Shown here: in pieces, positions 1 through 12,114 of the stretch | How the letters are laid out: every line of letters starts with the position of its first letter | Position numbering within the stretch: the stretch's first letter is position 1 | Source: Mugil cephalus | Taxonomy: Eukaryota; Chordata; Actinopteri; Mugiliformes; Mugilidae | Assembly: GCF_022458985.1 (NCBI RefSeq) | Contig: NC_061773.1 | Coordinates: forward strand, 18,262,001-18,326,000 | Reading direction: 5' to 3' | DNA length: 64,000 nt | Program-made: the position numbers and the translations under genes | Notes under the pieces: generated by a model | Told to the model about the DNA's origin: nothing | Databases searched by the model: none | Seen by the model: the letters and a program-made list of their open reading frames with translations, nothing else

Positions 1-1421
1 GGCGTCCGCTACCTTCCTGTCAGCCAACATCGGGCCTGCTAGCCTTTATTACTGACAGCATTTCAGTCAGATCTTCAGTCAGCCATACTGAACTTGTGGT
101 GGCTGTCCAGTCGGAGGTCGGACCCAGAACGCAAAAGACCAAAATCACGTGTAAAAGTCAACAAGACTGACTTTTGATCCAAAATAGGCAAAACTAAAGG
201 CGCTGGGCTCTCCAGGGAAAAGTTAGCACAAAATCGGCTGTTTAGGCATGAAACTGTCTTTCTCAAGGAAGCACTAAAAGCAAAAATAACACAAGGGACA
301 AATAAACATTCTCAGCAGGAAAGAATTCTCAAGCGCCAGCTCAGACCTAGAAATTCAGAATTATCTGGAACTGGAGGGGAGACACGGCGGTCCTATAAAG
401 TGCACTAACTAGAGATTTATGACAAAGAAAGAAATAATGCAGGGGGAGAGAATCAGTACAAGGAGCCGGAAGCGCAGGATTATCAGGGCCCTCTGCAGGC
501 TCGTCGGCCACCATTAAGGGCTAGCGTTCCAGCTGTTGTTTCCACTCCTGTTAACATCAAGCTGCTCTGCTCTCCAGATGTCTACATGTTACCCCAGCCA
601 GCTGAAATATAGTTCCCATTACTTTTTCCCAACCTGTAATACAGATTGAACCCCCCCCCCCCCCCCCCCCCCCAACATAGTTCAGTGACATGCCATTCCA
701 TCCGGTTTGGCAATTGTCATCTGGGCTCTGTGAGGGGAGAGAGTGCTAGAAGAAGACCATAAAACACAGCCGCCATATGTGACATTTCCTTGACGGCTGA
801 TGAAATCATCGCTCCAAACATGCTGACCTGTTAAAAACACCGTCTTGTATAAACTCAAGTATAAACTTGTAAAAACGCAAAAAGGTTTTGCTAATGTGAT
901 TCCATACGTGTTATTTTGTGGTTTTGACATCTTTAGACGCTTTCAGCAGACATATGACTTGTACGGTGTATTAGAGAAAATAAAATCCATCTCCGTGCTA
1001 TTTTTGGAATGGTATCTTTTATTTACTTCCCAGAAAGTTCAAAATTCGAGACTTACAGAAAATCTCAACGATAAAGAGCCTAACATTTTGTTGGCAGGCA
1101 GAACAGCAGCATGGCATCAATAAAGTTTTGTAATGATAACATCTGCCGACTATTTTTCACTGAGAAAGATCAAAACAACAATTTTTTTTTTTTTTTAACT
1201 TCAAAGTCCATGACTGAAGTTGCATTTTTTGCTGCACTGAAACATCCGGCCCACATTTAACCTCGGTAAATGGGTGCATTTTTAAGAGTCGTGTACCAGC
1301 ACTGATCACTTGAATGCAACAAAACACAAAATGATAAACCTAAAAACCAGTAACTTTGCAGTATCTTTATGCTGTCAACAACTTACTTATTTTTGCTCTC
1401 TCCCATGTCCACTCTGATAAG
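1..1421. other. No exon found; presumed upstream/intron sequence of the dhrs13-like gene
   Basis: I searched this stretch for the missing first coding exon of the downstream dehydrogenase (a Rossmann strand ending in the TGxxx part of the TGxxxGxG motif) and found none. It contains a 23-C homopolymer at 651-673 and T-rich runs near 1180-1196. No open frame here shows family resemblance. It is most likely intron, with the first exon further upstream. Confidence 0.5.
651..673. repeat. Poly-C homopolymer (23 C)
   Basis: This is an uninterrupted run of 23 cytosines. Such tracts are length-unstable and difficult to sequence, so the exact count in the assembly may be unreliable. It lies in the presumed intron upstream of the dehydrogenase gene. 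Confidence 0.95.
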
Positions 1422-4400
1422 GGATTGGAAAGTTCATTGCCCTGGACTTTGCACGGCGCGGGGCCCGTGTTATCCTGGCATGTCGAAGCGAAAGCCGGGG
1501 TACGGAAGCGCTTAATGAAATCAGGGAGAAAACGGGAAACTCGGACGTCCACCTGCGCCTGGTGGACCTTTCCTCTCTGGACTCTGTCAGGGATTTTGCC
1601 AAGGGGATTCTGGAGGAGGAGAAAGCTCTCCACATCCTCGTCAACAATGCTGCAGTCTCAGGTGACCCATGTCCCAGGAGCAGAATGTGTTTTAAATCTC
1701 AACTAATAGATGCATTTTGGGAAGCACAAGTAAAAAAAATATTTGCCGCACACAGTGGTTTATTCATATATGTTTTGCAGTCCTTTTGGACTTTTCCCAG
1801 CAGCAACTATAAACCAAAGTCTAGTTTAGCTGCACAAAAGCTGGTAGGACCCTAATGGAAAACATGAACCCCGCACACAGAGAACATGGCGTTCATAATT
1901 CACCATCTGTTGCACATCTGGAAACAAGCCATAAGCCATAACTCTATGGTTTCCACTGGTAACAACCTTGCTTACAAAACACACTGATTACTGGATAAAT
2001 AAACCAACCCAGCTTTGTGTGTTTTTAAATTTCGCAAGTCAACTGCTGTGAAACAGAGGCATGTTTGTAAGTGTTTACAGGAGGTGATGAGCTCTTTATG
2101 TGACCTATATGTCCGTGAACGTAAAGATGAGAGTTTGTTTATTGGGACTGAATGTGTAAATGCCCTTTATTTTTAAGAGGGAGAAGTTATGTAATCTTAG
2201 GTAGCGTTGGGGGGTTGTTGTAATGGTTAGGAAATGCATATTAAAAAAGGAGAACGCACACTGAAACAAAATGGTACAGAAGAGAAAGTGGAGTCTCACA
2301 CTGATAGCTCTCAGGATTACTTGAATGGAAAAAGTTGCAGGCATAACCAACGTTTCGATCCAAAGGAAGGAATACATGCAAAATTTTAATATATTGAAGA
2401 CGGTTGACGTCAGTGTCAAGACACCAAGTTAAAGGCGATGCAATCTGGAATGCATATTGTCAGTTAAGAACTCATTTATACAACATTTTGTGGACAATAT
2501 ATATATATATATATTTTTTTTAATTTCCACTGTCAGGTTTACCCAAACAGATTACCAAAGATGGGTTGGAGTTTTCCTTTGCCACCAACCATTTGGGGCC
2601 ATTTCTTCTCACCAACCTGCTGCTGGGTAAGCTTTGATGCATCAGCCATACTGTGGATATGAAAACTGCCTGGCATCGTCATGATTTGCCGAACATCTTT
2701 TTTTTTTTTCTGTCTTTATATTTCTTTATGTTTTCCATCTTTGCCTGCTTCTGTTTCGTTCCAGACTTGATCAAGCGTTCAGCTCCAGCCCGCATTGTCA
2801 CCATCAGCTCGGTCAACCATAAAAAGGGTGAAGTGGACTTCTCGCACTTTCGTGGCGAGAACCTGCTTGGTCACATGGACCAAATCTACAACCACACAAA
2901 GCTCCACAATGTCATCTGCACCAATGAGCTGGCACGCAGGCTAAAGGAGACAGGTGGGCTGAAATTTGCGTCATTGTGGCAGTGGTATTCCAGATGTCCC
3001 AGATGTGTAGCGAGAAATTATAGTTCTTCATGAGGGATCCTAAGGCATTGCAAGGTCAGACCACTCGAGATACTGTATGTAACTCCCCAAGCGAATTCTG
3101 GGGCTCTCCTCCCCACCTAGTTAATCCTGGTAAACCTTTAAGGGGTTTACCAGGAGGCATCCTCACCAGACTCCTGAACCACTTCAGCACCTCAACAGTA
3201 GCAACGGTATCTGTGCTCCAAGCCCCTGTAAGGATGTCCGATCTCCACACCTTATCTCTGAGCTCAGCCAGCCCTAATCTGCGATGCCATTCTTTCTGCC
3301 ATGACCCAAGGTTCATCACCAGAGATGAGGGTAGGAATGTAGATCAACGGGTAATTTGATCTTTTCAGCACGGACTTTGCCACAACTGCCCATCTCTCGC
3401 TCCAGTAAAGCTAAGAGCGGCGCTCACGATGCCTTGACCAGTTTAAAAACGCTTTTTCTAACGTAAATTTTCACATAGTGGTGGCGAATCCCTTTAAATT
3501 TAGCTTGAATCAAAGTTTCTTACAGAAGTGGGTCACATCCACATTACCCACCATGCAACTTTACCACCAACTGAGTCAGATTTTTGTCATTTGTTTCAAC
3601 TTGTCATCTTACCAACAACAAATCCATCATGTTTGGTGCAGCTTCCTGTGGAGCCAGAAGAAGCTCTGTACAAAGCCTAACTAATACTGTCTCTATTGTG
3701 TTCAAATGCCAAGGACAGCTTTGTCACTTCAGCTCCAAGGCGTGTTCAAACACACTAAGTGGTTTGAACACATCGTACATAAATTGTGAATTGTCTGTGT
3801 GTAAAGCGTGTACACAGTAATAAAAGGCTTGGTGGTAAAACACAATTGAATGCGCTCTTCCAATCAGCAGTGCAGCTTAAGCTTTCCCTTTTCGGTAATT
3901 TCCTGTTACTAAAATAGCATTAAGAGGAAGCCTGGACGTATTTTCTGGTGAGACTGGTTTCCTTATTGTTACCTCCCTATTTGTGTCTGCATTGTACTGT
4001 ACTGTTGTCTAAATATCATATGTGCCTGCTTTTGTTGCTGCGCCCGTACTAGGTGTCACGGCAAACTCGGTCCACCCTGGTGTTGTCATGACAGAAGTGA
4101 TGAGACACTATTCTTTCTGGATCCGTTGCCTCTTCAACGTCATTGGGTTTTTCTTCTTCAAGGTACCCATGTCATGCATGTCACACAGCTTTGTCATTAT
4201 CACGAGAACCTCTCCCTGATTTGCTGGCGCCTTCTCAAACGCCTCGCTTGGTTCACAAAGTAAAATGAGAAACATGGTTTGACAGAATTCTGAATCAGCA
4301 TGCGTAATGAGAGGGAGGCATGCAGGAGGTCAGCACAGAGAAGCTATTTCCCAAGAAATACCAGAGTACCAGAACTGGTTCACGATAAATATGCATAATG

Positions 4401-7028
4401 AAAGGCGTGTGGTGCCACGGAGAGGTTTAACCTTCCTGTTGTATTTCGGTGTAAACAGACAATTTGGGAACTTAGTGATGTTGAAAAGTTTAGATGAAAC
4501 ACATTTTTCCTTTGAACATGCACACAATATTGTGAAATTTTATGTGTGGCCATGTTGCAAGCATTAGTTAAAAAGTTTGCAACTGTCTCCACGACGATAT
4601 ATTGTCTCAGAAAGTGAACCTAAGGGCACAGTGTAAAGTTGCCTTAACCTAAGGCAGCTAGACTAAGAAAACAATGGCTTAGGCAAATGCAGTTCCAATG
4701 CAGTCCCATCCACAGAGGATGTATGTATGTATGGCAGGAAGCCTCAGAAGAGACAACGTTCAGACACTCTATGTGAGACTAGGCTCCAAAAAAGAATGAA
4801 TTGTGTTCAAGGGGGTTGGTGAAAAGTCAGGAGGGTAGACACCCAGGAGGATATCAGAGCAGGAGAATCTGGGAATCGGCAAAGCAAAAGCAAATAAACA
4901 CTAAAATCTTTTCACTGGCAGAACTTGAGCTTAATGTGCAAACCACTGAGACCAGGAAAGGAAACACCACAACAAGCAATACCACATGTTTCACAGCTCC
5001 TCTGCGGTGCGACCTCACATTGCAATAGGCGAAAACCTCTGTGGTTTCTGTGGCTTGTCTTTTCCTCCCCTGCAACGTTTTGCACTTCAGCAGGAGTCAT
5101 TTTCCTGCAACAGGATGACACATTTTTCACTCAGCATTGACTTATTCACTTATATACGAGGATGCGCATAACATCGTGAGTTTTGACAGATTACCCCAGA
5201 AATTCATCTCTAAATTGTTCCAATTTTAGTAGTTTTAGTCATCTTAAGGTTTCTCCTGTTTCTAAGTAAAGTGCCGTGACAGGTCCAGGCTGGTGGGAGA
5301 CTTCCCATGATGCACTCAGCATTTATCCACCACGATCCTTTCTGTCACTATCTATGCAATCATATGTTTCTGAATCATATGCTATGCTTGTGATTAACTT
5401 GCTGGCCCATTTCCCTCCTCTGTATTTACTCAGCATATAAAGCAGATGAGTCCCGAGATATAAGCTGCGTTCCGCTCAAAGATTTATTCATCTTAATCAG
5501 TTAATTATAGGAATTTTTTAAAGCCTTCCCTGTTTTGATGGAGAGCCAATGCAGGGATCTAGGAACTGGAAAGGAAAGTGGCCTGACCCTAATGAGGACC
5601 TGCAGAGTCGCTCTGGGTCACACTCTAAAAACTGCTGGGTTAAAAATTAACCCAAGTTGATCAACGATGGGATATTTTGACCCCAGTGCTTGGGTTACCC
5701 CGTTTAACAAAGAACCCAATCCAATGAGTAAAAGTTACCCTATTCAGGGGTTAAAAATAACACATACACTGGGTTGTCTCACTGCGTTACAGCTGGAACC
5801 AAAGAAAATTAAAACATGTAAATAAACTAAATACAATATAGAATAAATAAATATAAATAAACAAAACACAAATGTATTCAAGTTTAGATCAAGACAACAT
5901 TTCAAAATCAAACACTGTCTAGACCAGAGAGGTCAAACTCATTTATGAATCTTCCTCCCCCTCCTCCTCCACTCCAGTGTTTTTATTCGTCACCGCTTAT
6001 CCATCATTTCTAGTGAAATTATGTAACAACAGCTAGCACAATAGCTAACGTGAACTGTTCCGTTTATTGAGCTACATTAAAGTTTAAAGATAAGTATGCG
6101 ATTTGAATTAAGCAAAAATGATAACTACACCCTGAACCACCACACATTAAATTGTGAAATTCATCACTATAGTTAAGGAGAGAACGTGTAAAGCGGCTGC
6201 TAACTTAACTTTGTTAATAAATATCCTAAAAAAAAAACGTCAAACCTACTTGCGAACCGTGGCTGTGAATTATATTAAGTTTGAAACTATTAAAAATATA
6301 AGTATTCAATTTGATCTACTAGGAAACATCTTATGTCTGAGGTGCACTTCACTCTCCCTCTGTCCAGTCACTCAGATCAGCACAAAACTGGATTTCAACA
6401 ATGAATGAATGGGAAAATGAATGAACCAGGAGCAGAGTCAAATCAACCCAACTTTTGTTATGAACTGATTTCTCATTCTAAACTTCTCAAGTCTTAAAAA
6501 CTGTTTCGAAACATTTATGCCTCTGTCAGTGACACAGAAAGCGGCTTTTTCTATTGGTGAGTCGTGAACATTAGACCCATAAAAATTTTACGGTCAACCG
6601 TGTCAGATGTCTCCCTGGGATCCAAGGACACATGAGTAGTAGTTTATTACATTCTAGATAGTTATCTGTGATTTGTATCTGCACATATATACAGTATATA
6701 TATGCTCCAACCAGCCATCAGAGTTTTACTTTCTATCAAGATTAGACAACAACTCCTGACTGTTTGCGTATTTGCACCTGAAGACATTTCAACATGCACA
6801 TGCATAACTTTTGTTGACTCCTCTTCTCCACCTTTGTCTCCCTCTCAGTCTCCAGAAGAGGGCGCAGTCTGTCCAATCTACTGCGCGGTAGCAGAAGAGT
6901 TAGAGGGGGTCACTGGGAAGTATTTTGACAGCGACTGCTCCCTGGTTCTCCCTGCCCCTTTGGCCCAAGACGCCGCCCTGGCGGTCAAGGATTTTGAGGT
7001 CTGCGAGAGACTGACATCAAAGCTCTGA
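1422..7028 (+). CDS. SDR-family dehydrogenase, DHRS13/retinol dehydrogenase-like (5' partial)
   Basis: Five coding exons: 1422-1661, 2537-2626, 2765-2953, 4053-4162 and 6849-7028 (TGA). The first exon seen opens mid-codon and completes the Gly-rich NAD(P) motif (GIGK), so an upstream exon is missing. Then come a Rossmann strand (VILACRS), the DLSSL segment, the structural NNAA motif, the catalytic Ser region (IVTISSVNH), the YNHTK catalytic Tyr-Lys pair, and VHPGVV. This order is typical of retinol dehydrogenase-type SDRs, which reduce or oxidise retinoids and related alcohols at the ER. A hydrophobic stretch (IRCLFNVIGFFFFK) near the C-terminus and the PxYCAV continuation fit the DHRS13/RDH11-14 branch. 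The paralogue is not certain, so no symbol is given. A poly(A) signal AATAAA lies at 7220-7225. The gene converges on the motilin gene. Confidence 0.85.
3020..3440. mobile_element. Degenerate LINE-like retroelement fragment in the dhrs13-like intron
   Basis: This block has no exon. Its wording (for example the run around 3290-3350 about 'atgacccaagg...gatgagggtaggaatgtagatcaacgg') resembles a widespread fish non-LTR retroelement segment that I recognise from memory. Reading frames are broken. Exact family and ends are not resolved. Confidence 0.45.
4163..6848. other. Last intron of the dhrs13-like gene, 2.7 kb
   Basis: This intron separates the exon ending in FFFFK from the terminal exon. 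It is AT-rich in its second half and holds a repeat near 5620-5790. I see no conserved open frame or structured RNA in it. Confidence 0.7.
5620..5790. repeat. Fish dispersed repeat with internal inverted 'GGGTTA/TAACCC' words
   Basis: The segment starts with ACTCTAAAAACTGCTGGGTT and continues with repeated alternation of GGGTTAAAA and TTAACCC words. This is the signature of a common teleost miniature DNA transposon whose ends read CTCTAAAAA. Only the left end is recognisable here; the right end appears lost. Confidence 0.55.
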
Positions 7029-7219
7029 GACAGCTCTCTGGCAAGATAACGGGAAAGGGGGTCAAATTCCACCTCCTTACTGCACTTATCCACTGAGCCG
7101 GTCTGATGTGGGGTGAGGAGCTGCCTGTGAGGCCCTTTGCGGAGTTACGGACGGACATATATGTTCTATCAAAAACTGTGAAACTAACTGTTAAGTGTAT
7201 TATTCCTTTATGAAGAAGA

Positions 7220-7225
7220 AATAAA
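7220..7225 (+). terminator. Poly(A) signal of the dhrs13-like gene
   Basis: AATAAA occurs 192 bases after the TGA at 7028. It is the first canonical signal downstream and precedes the opposite-strand motilin poly(A) signal by about 230 bases, so the two genes end tail to tail. Confidence 0.6.
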
Positions 7226-7452
7226 ATAAGGTTTGTCACTTGCAATAATACGCTCAGTCACTTTATAAAAAGGCAGCATAACAACTGTCCTACTAAAAAA
7301 GGAAACTTTTCTTCTAATCCTGGGGGTGTTGTGACATCCATCCATGTGAACGAGTGAAGTGAAAACGAGACAGATGCTGACACCCTGTGGCCGGGACGTG
7401 CTTCCTCAGAAATGACACCCGAAAAAGCCAGATTCACTCAATCACATCTCCC

Positions 7453-7458
7453 TTTATT
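7453..7458 (-). terminator. Poly(A) signal of the motilin gene
   Basis: On the minus strand AATAAA lies about 78 bases after the motilin stop codon (7538-7536), giving a short 3' UTR, as expected for a small peptide hormone gene. Confidence 0.7.
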
Positions 7459-7535
7459 GACTGATCGATTACAACACAATAAGACATTCAGTGCTTCTTG
7501 AAGAATTTTTACAGAGTTCATCCGTTTGTGCCTCA

Positions 7536-9594
7536 CTATTTGGCTGCGGAGACAAAGACAGTGAGAGTTGGTTTTTAATCAAAGCGTTATCACCTGTGTC
7601 CATTGAACTATTGATAATAAAAGCGTTCCAAGGCCAAAAGGTGGCTTTTTGTTGCTTTATTTTGATGAATGTGTGCATGCTCCAATAAAATACCTTTCTG
7701 ACGCTCCTCTACTATTTCGTGGATGATCTCTTCGAGCACCGGAGCCACTTGATCCAGCTGTTTGGGTGAAAGACGGACAGCAAACTCCACGGTTTTATCC
7801 TGGAAAGAGAGGCGCACGAAGGAGGTGTTAAGGACGTGTACGGGGTTGTTTTGTAGCGTGCTGGTTGAAAACCCAGGTAGCACTGGCGGATATGAGGGTG
7901 AGTGTGTGTGTCTGTGTGTGTTTGTGCTCACAGGATTTCCACCACGTTCCACCTGAGGGACCTGTTGGACGGTGACTTCTTCAAACTGACCGTCCTCTGA
8001 TCGTGGCTCCATGTCCTTCCTGCCTTCTCGCTCCTGCAGCAAACACAAAACAGACTCAGGTGTATTTACAGAGAACAAAATTGTGTCATACAGAGGACAC
8101 AACATCTGGTAATTCTTTTGCATGAAGACACATGTGCAATTGTGAATACTTTTTCAATAAACTCCTGTGTTTGATTCCAGAGCTGTGGACGATTTATCAG
8201 CTTACTGGACTGATTAGGACCTGCAGGAAACCAGACTTCTTTTAGTGTGTCAGGAAAAACACAACACTACGCTAAGAAATCTGAAAACCTTTCCTCCCTG
8301 TCAAAGCTGCTGGTTTGTCCAATAATTGGGGCCCCATGGAAAAACAAACAAACAAAAGTAAAAAGGGGGCAAAAAGGAGCTGCCACAACCATCGTCATCG
8401 AATTCCTGGTTTTGAACACTAAAACTCAGAAACGTATAATTCAGGGGTCTTCAACGTTTTTCAGGCCCCCAAACTGATGAGAGATCAAGTACTTACCCCC
8501 TACTACTACTACTATATCTGTTCTATATTAAACTTGGCCTAGTGCTGTTTATAAATATACATTATTATCATCACTTTACATTCAACAGTAAGCTATCAAA
8601 TAATACACAGGTTCGAATATTCTTGTGTTCTTGCAATAGGAGTGGGTCCTACTGTGTTCAGGAGGCTTAGATTGACAGCTCCTGTATCGCTGAATGAGTG
8701 AAGTACTGACTGAAAGATGACGTCTTCTGCCTCCGTTTATCCCCGTACTAAAATATGTTGCATTCATGTCAATGTGCATTTAAAGGCATTTAAATTTGTG
8801 GAGGGAAATTTAAAAAACATATCAAAAATATCTAATCAACCAAAGATTTCGCAGCGTGCGTCTGGGACTGAATAGATAGCGTGTAATTATCCCTCGATTC
8901 ATCCCTGTATTTAATCTTTTTTTTTTTTTGGATATAATTGAGAAATGTATAAAAATTGTCTAATCAACCAAAGATTTTGCAACCCCCCCTTCGAGTACCT
9001 CTGTAGACCCCTAGGGGTCGCAGACACCCTGTTGAAGCCCTATGGTATATTTTGTGATAAAAAAAACATGAAATAAAAATAAAAAGAGGAAGACGTAACA
9101 ATAACAATTCATATGCTGGAACCTGGGAACAAGAAACAGAGGAAAGAATTTGCTGAATGATAATTCATTATCGTTCCCCGTCGAGCTCTTAAATCGGATT
9201 AATCTACAAGTTAATTGCTCTCTTGGAGACTAAACTGTTTTTCCTGCAACGCTTCAGAAAGCAGTTTAAAATTCCAAATAAACTTTATTTTTCCAGAGCA
9301 TTGTTCAAATACTTAAGCTCACATGAAAGGATATGAATCGGTGGCTGGTAGCCACTTGCGTTCAAAGTCAGTTAATGATTGGTGTAATAGCTGATTACAT
9401 CGGCGTGGCTCGGGTAAACAATTAAGCGACTCATTCTTTCAGCTCAGGCCTCCTTCTGTGCGCGAGCTCATTACCTTCATCAGCATCATCTCCTTCGGGC
9501 TGAAGAAAGTGATGTGACCTTCTGTCCTCTCGACCAGCAGTGCCATCACGCACGCCAGCACCACACAAGCAGCCACGGCTCCGCGCATGCTCAT
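7536..9594 (-). CDS. mln: Promotilin (motilin precursor)
   Basis: Four coding exons on the minus strand, 9594-9475, 8033-7953, 7799-7694 and 7543-7536, make 104 residues (315 nt with stop). Residues 1-26 are a signal peptide (MSMRGAVAACVVLACVMALL then VERTEG). The hormone begins HITFFSPKEMMLMK, the fish motilin N-terminus, and is split after its fourteenth residue; the next exon continues EREGRKD, with the RK pair as a likely processing site. The rest is the motilin-associated peptide (VEFAVRLSPKQLDQVAPVLEEI). Motilin is secreted by gut endocrine cells and drives phasic gut contraction through the motilin receptor. The start is the first ATG after a good acceptor at 9606-9607, and a non-coding exon lies upstream. 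The final exon adds only Ala-Lys and a stop. All introns are GT-AG and phases close. Confidence 0.92.
8442..9041. mobile_element. Non-autonomous DNA transposon in motilin intron 1
   Basis: It begins CAGGGGTCTTCAACG and ends CGTTGAAGCCC-like in inverted form (gttgaagccc at 9031-9040), giving imperfect terminal inverted repeats. An internal phrase TCTAATCAACCAAAGATTT occurs twice, near 8831 and 8960, so the element contains a decayed internal duplication. No transposase frame is present. The ends fit the 'ggggtcttcaacg' class of fish hAT-like elements. Confidence 0.65.
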
Positions 9595-10130
9595 TCCGCT
9601 CTCCCCTAGACACAAACACACACGTTGGTCAGTTCACAACAGTAGGGTCACACAACAACACGGGCTACGTTCCCACATGGAGAGGGGCGAGTGGCCCCGA
9701 GTTCAAGAGATTTGCAGAAATGATGGAAAGCCTTCTTAGGTGGCGATGAAAATAGATCAGCTTCTGACATGAGGTGAAGAGTGCGCGTGCCAGAAACTAT
9801 GTGCGAGCCATAACTGAGAGCAGCCGAGAGGAGGACACACGGTGTCCCATGCTTATGCAAGGGGGGTGGGAGGGGGGGTTGACAAATAGAGATAGGAAAG
9901 AAGTGTGGGGGGTTATGTGAAGCAGAACAAAACAGCCTACTCCACAGACAAGACAGATAAGGAGCCCGAGCGAAACCGGCCATACTTACAAAAGCAAGAC
10001 AGCTCTGTACACAAATGCAAGCGGGTGAAGGCAGGACGTCAAAGAGCAGAAAAGGAAGAGGGAGCAAGGGAAAAAACCCGGGGGACGTCAGGGGAGAAGC
10101 AGAGAAGCAGAAGCAGCCATATGTTACTCA

Positions 10131-10195
10131 CGTGCTGTTTCAGCTTTGGTCAGTTGCTTGGGGAAGTGTGCTTCAAGATGAGCAGAGCTTGACTG
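10131..10195 (-). other. mln: Predicted non-coding first exon of mln
   Basis: On the minus strand, sequence downstream of the TATA box reaches a strong donor (CAC then GTGAGTAA) at about 10133. The acceptor before the coding exon is at 9606-9607. This gives a UTR exon of about 60 bases and an intron of about 0.5 kb. The exact transcription start is inferred from TATA spacing. Confidence 0.55.
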
Positions 10196-10220
10196 GTCTG
10201 AGCGTCTTGTCCCAGCGAGC

Positions 10221-10227
10221 CTTTATA
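10221..10227 (-). promoter_or_regulatory. mln: TATA box of mln
   Basis: The minus strand reads GATATAAAGGC here. It lies about 30 bases upstream of the predicted UTR exon, the usual TATA-to-start distance. A strong TATA box suits a tissue-restricted hormone gene; I see no equivalent TATA box at the promoters of the other genes in the window. Confidence 0.65.
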
Positions 10228-10239
10228 TCAAGCCCTGTC

Positions 10240-11450
10240 CTGATCCCTAAGCTTTTTACTGTCCTCCCTCACATCCGCTCCTCAACAGGCTGCTTCAAGC
10301 AATCTCCATGCTCCATGCTCCTGGAAACGCAGACATTTCTCAGGAATCTGGCTTTTTTTTTTTTTTTTTTTATTAGCGTAGCAAGCCCACCGTGCCGCAT
10401 CTACGTCGGCCTTTGACAAGACTGACAAATGGACACTGACAGCTAACTCTGTCTGAGCAGTGTTTGCGCAGACTATACAACGTGTGAATGAGCCGCTGTA
10501 TTGTGAGTTTGCGGGAACTCCGAGAACAGAGAACATGAAGTAAATCACTCATCGCGCGAGGCGTAAACACATTAGGAAGAAGATGATGAAACCAGTGGTT
10601 TCATCCAAAGTTTAATCTGTTTGTGGCCGTCTCCGTTTTTGGTCACCAAGTTAATTTGCTGAAAGGGAGTAGAGCTGGGAGACAAAGTACCCAGAGAGGT
10701 CAGGACATAAATTATCTGCTCCAAGTTATTATCTAACACAATGTGACATTTATCACCTGCCACTAAATTGTTGTTTGCGCGCATGCAGACCCACATACAT
10801 CCGTCACTTGGTAACCTCATGACTCTGAAGAACTTTATTGATGCTTTTTTTCCCCCCCGAAATATGACACGGGAACTGTGTTCGTGCGCGGCGGTGAACT
10901 TTTACTGCAGGTTGGGGCAGAACACTCTGCAGAAGTGTTTCAGTTAAAAACATTGCCATTATTCTATCTGCTTTATTGCCATTTGGGCACACGAGTACAG
11001 CTCTTTTGAAGAATTTTATGGAACACGTTCACTATGATGCAAAAGCTCTTGTTACATTTTTCTCTCACCTAGCGTTAGGATGTTTTTATATGAGGTAGTT
11101 ATGATATTTTTATACTTATATATCTGCACAGTGACGTTGTGTTTTCCTAGCATTTTAGTATCTCTAACTCTGGGAAGACAAATACTTGTAAATACTTGTG
11201 TGAATCACATCTGTAAAAGACATGTGGAGACAACAGATGTTGTAATTACCATAGTTTGTTAGTTGTTACTTTTTCCTTATAAAAAAAATCCACAAAAAAA
11301 ACAACTTGATACTAGTAACGTGTGTCAGTGACACAGGTTTTGGGAAGTTGAAGATCCGTCCATTCCTGTGGACAGTATGGAAAGAGAGAAACTTTTATAA
11401 AACCATTTAAATTGCACATGTTTGCCAGTTTAGATAGATAGATGGACAGA
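10240..11450. other. Intergenic, mln promoter to nop56; no gene seen
   Basis: This is AT-rich sequence with a T-run near 10351-10370. I found no exon, RNA gene or clear repeat before the Tc1 fragment that starts near 11455. Distal control sequences of mln could lie here but cannot be recognised by eye. Confidence 0.6.
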
Positions 11451-11454
11451 CAGT

Positions 11455-11870
11455 TGCTCAGGTCTAGGTTCAGCAACATTATGCCCAAAGAAAGTCAGTT
11501 AACTACCTGAATATAGTGAAAGACCAGATTATTCCACCAGTGGATTTTTTTCTTCTTACCTGATGGCACAGGCACATTCAGAGATGACAGTGCCAGTTTT
11601 CATTGGGCTCAAATTGTGAAAGACTGGTTCAGGGAACTTGAGACATTATTTCCACACATGGATTGGCCACCACAGAGTCCAGACCTTAACCCCATCGAGA
11701 ATCTTTGGGATGTGCTGGAGAGAAGGCTTTGTGAAATGTGCCGTCAATACAAGATCATGGTGAAAAATGAATGCAACACCGGATGGAAATAAATCTTGAG
11801 ACACTGCAGAAGCTTCTGGTCGAAACAATGCGGCGACAAATGCGTCCTGCAATCAAAGCTTCAACCAAAT
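11455..11870 (+). mobile_element. Tc1/mariner transposase fragment, inactive
   Basis: The plus strand encodes the C-terminal catalytic part of a Tc1 transposase: an FFLPDGTG-like segment, HWAQ, then [20 protein letters not shown] around 11660-11720, which carries the end of the DDE catalytic core. A stop after CNTGWK (TAA near 11789) and the lack of an N-terminal DNA-binding half show it is a dead fragment. CAGTCAGTGTA near 11910 looks like a residual terminal repeat. It sits just upstream of the nop56 promoter. Confidence 0.85.
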
Positions 11871-11934
11871 TTTATATTGTTTATATTATTATTTTCTTTT
11901 TTTTTTTAGCCAGTCAGTGTACATGAGGCGTAGA

Positions 11935-12114
11935 GCGGACGCCTCCGCGGGATCTCGCGATGTTAGCCGGGTGTAACGGGACGTGGGTCATGTGGGTCGC
12001 GCTGCTGCTGAAACCAGTGAATGCGTATAAACGTGTGCAGCCCCTCCGTCTTTTTCCTGAAGTGAAGCTGCGGAGCGGACGCGCGGTGCGTGCTGCCGCA
12101 GAGATTTCCAAATC
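11935..12114 (+). promoter_or_regulatory. nop56: nop56 promoter and 5' UTR
   Basis: The stretch is CpG-rich and carries TCTCGCGA at 11953-11960, the core of the TCTCGCGAGA element bound by BANP at housekeeping promoters. A pyrimidine-rich run (CCCCTCCGTCTTTTTCC, about 12040-12056) could be the initiator of a TOP-like transcript. The region ends at the start ATG at 12115. The transcription start is inferred. Confidence 0.5.

Noticed and set aside
7608-8123. A 171-codon minus-strand frame across motilin exons 2 and 3
   Set aside because: It reads straight through a 153-base intron and past the exon 3 donor. The spliced model restores the motilin-associated peptide and a proper stop.
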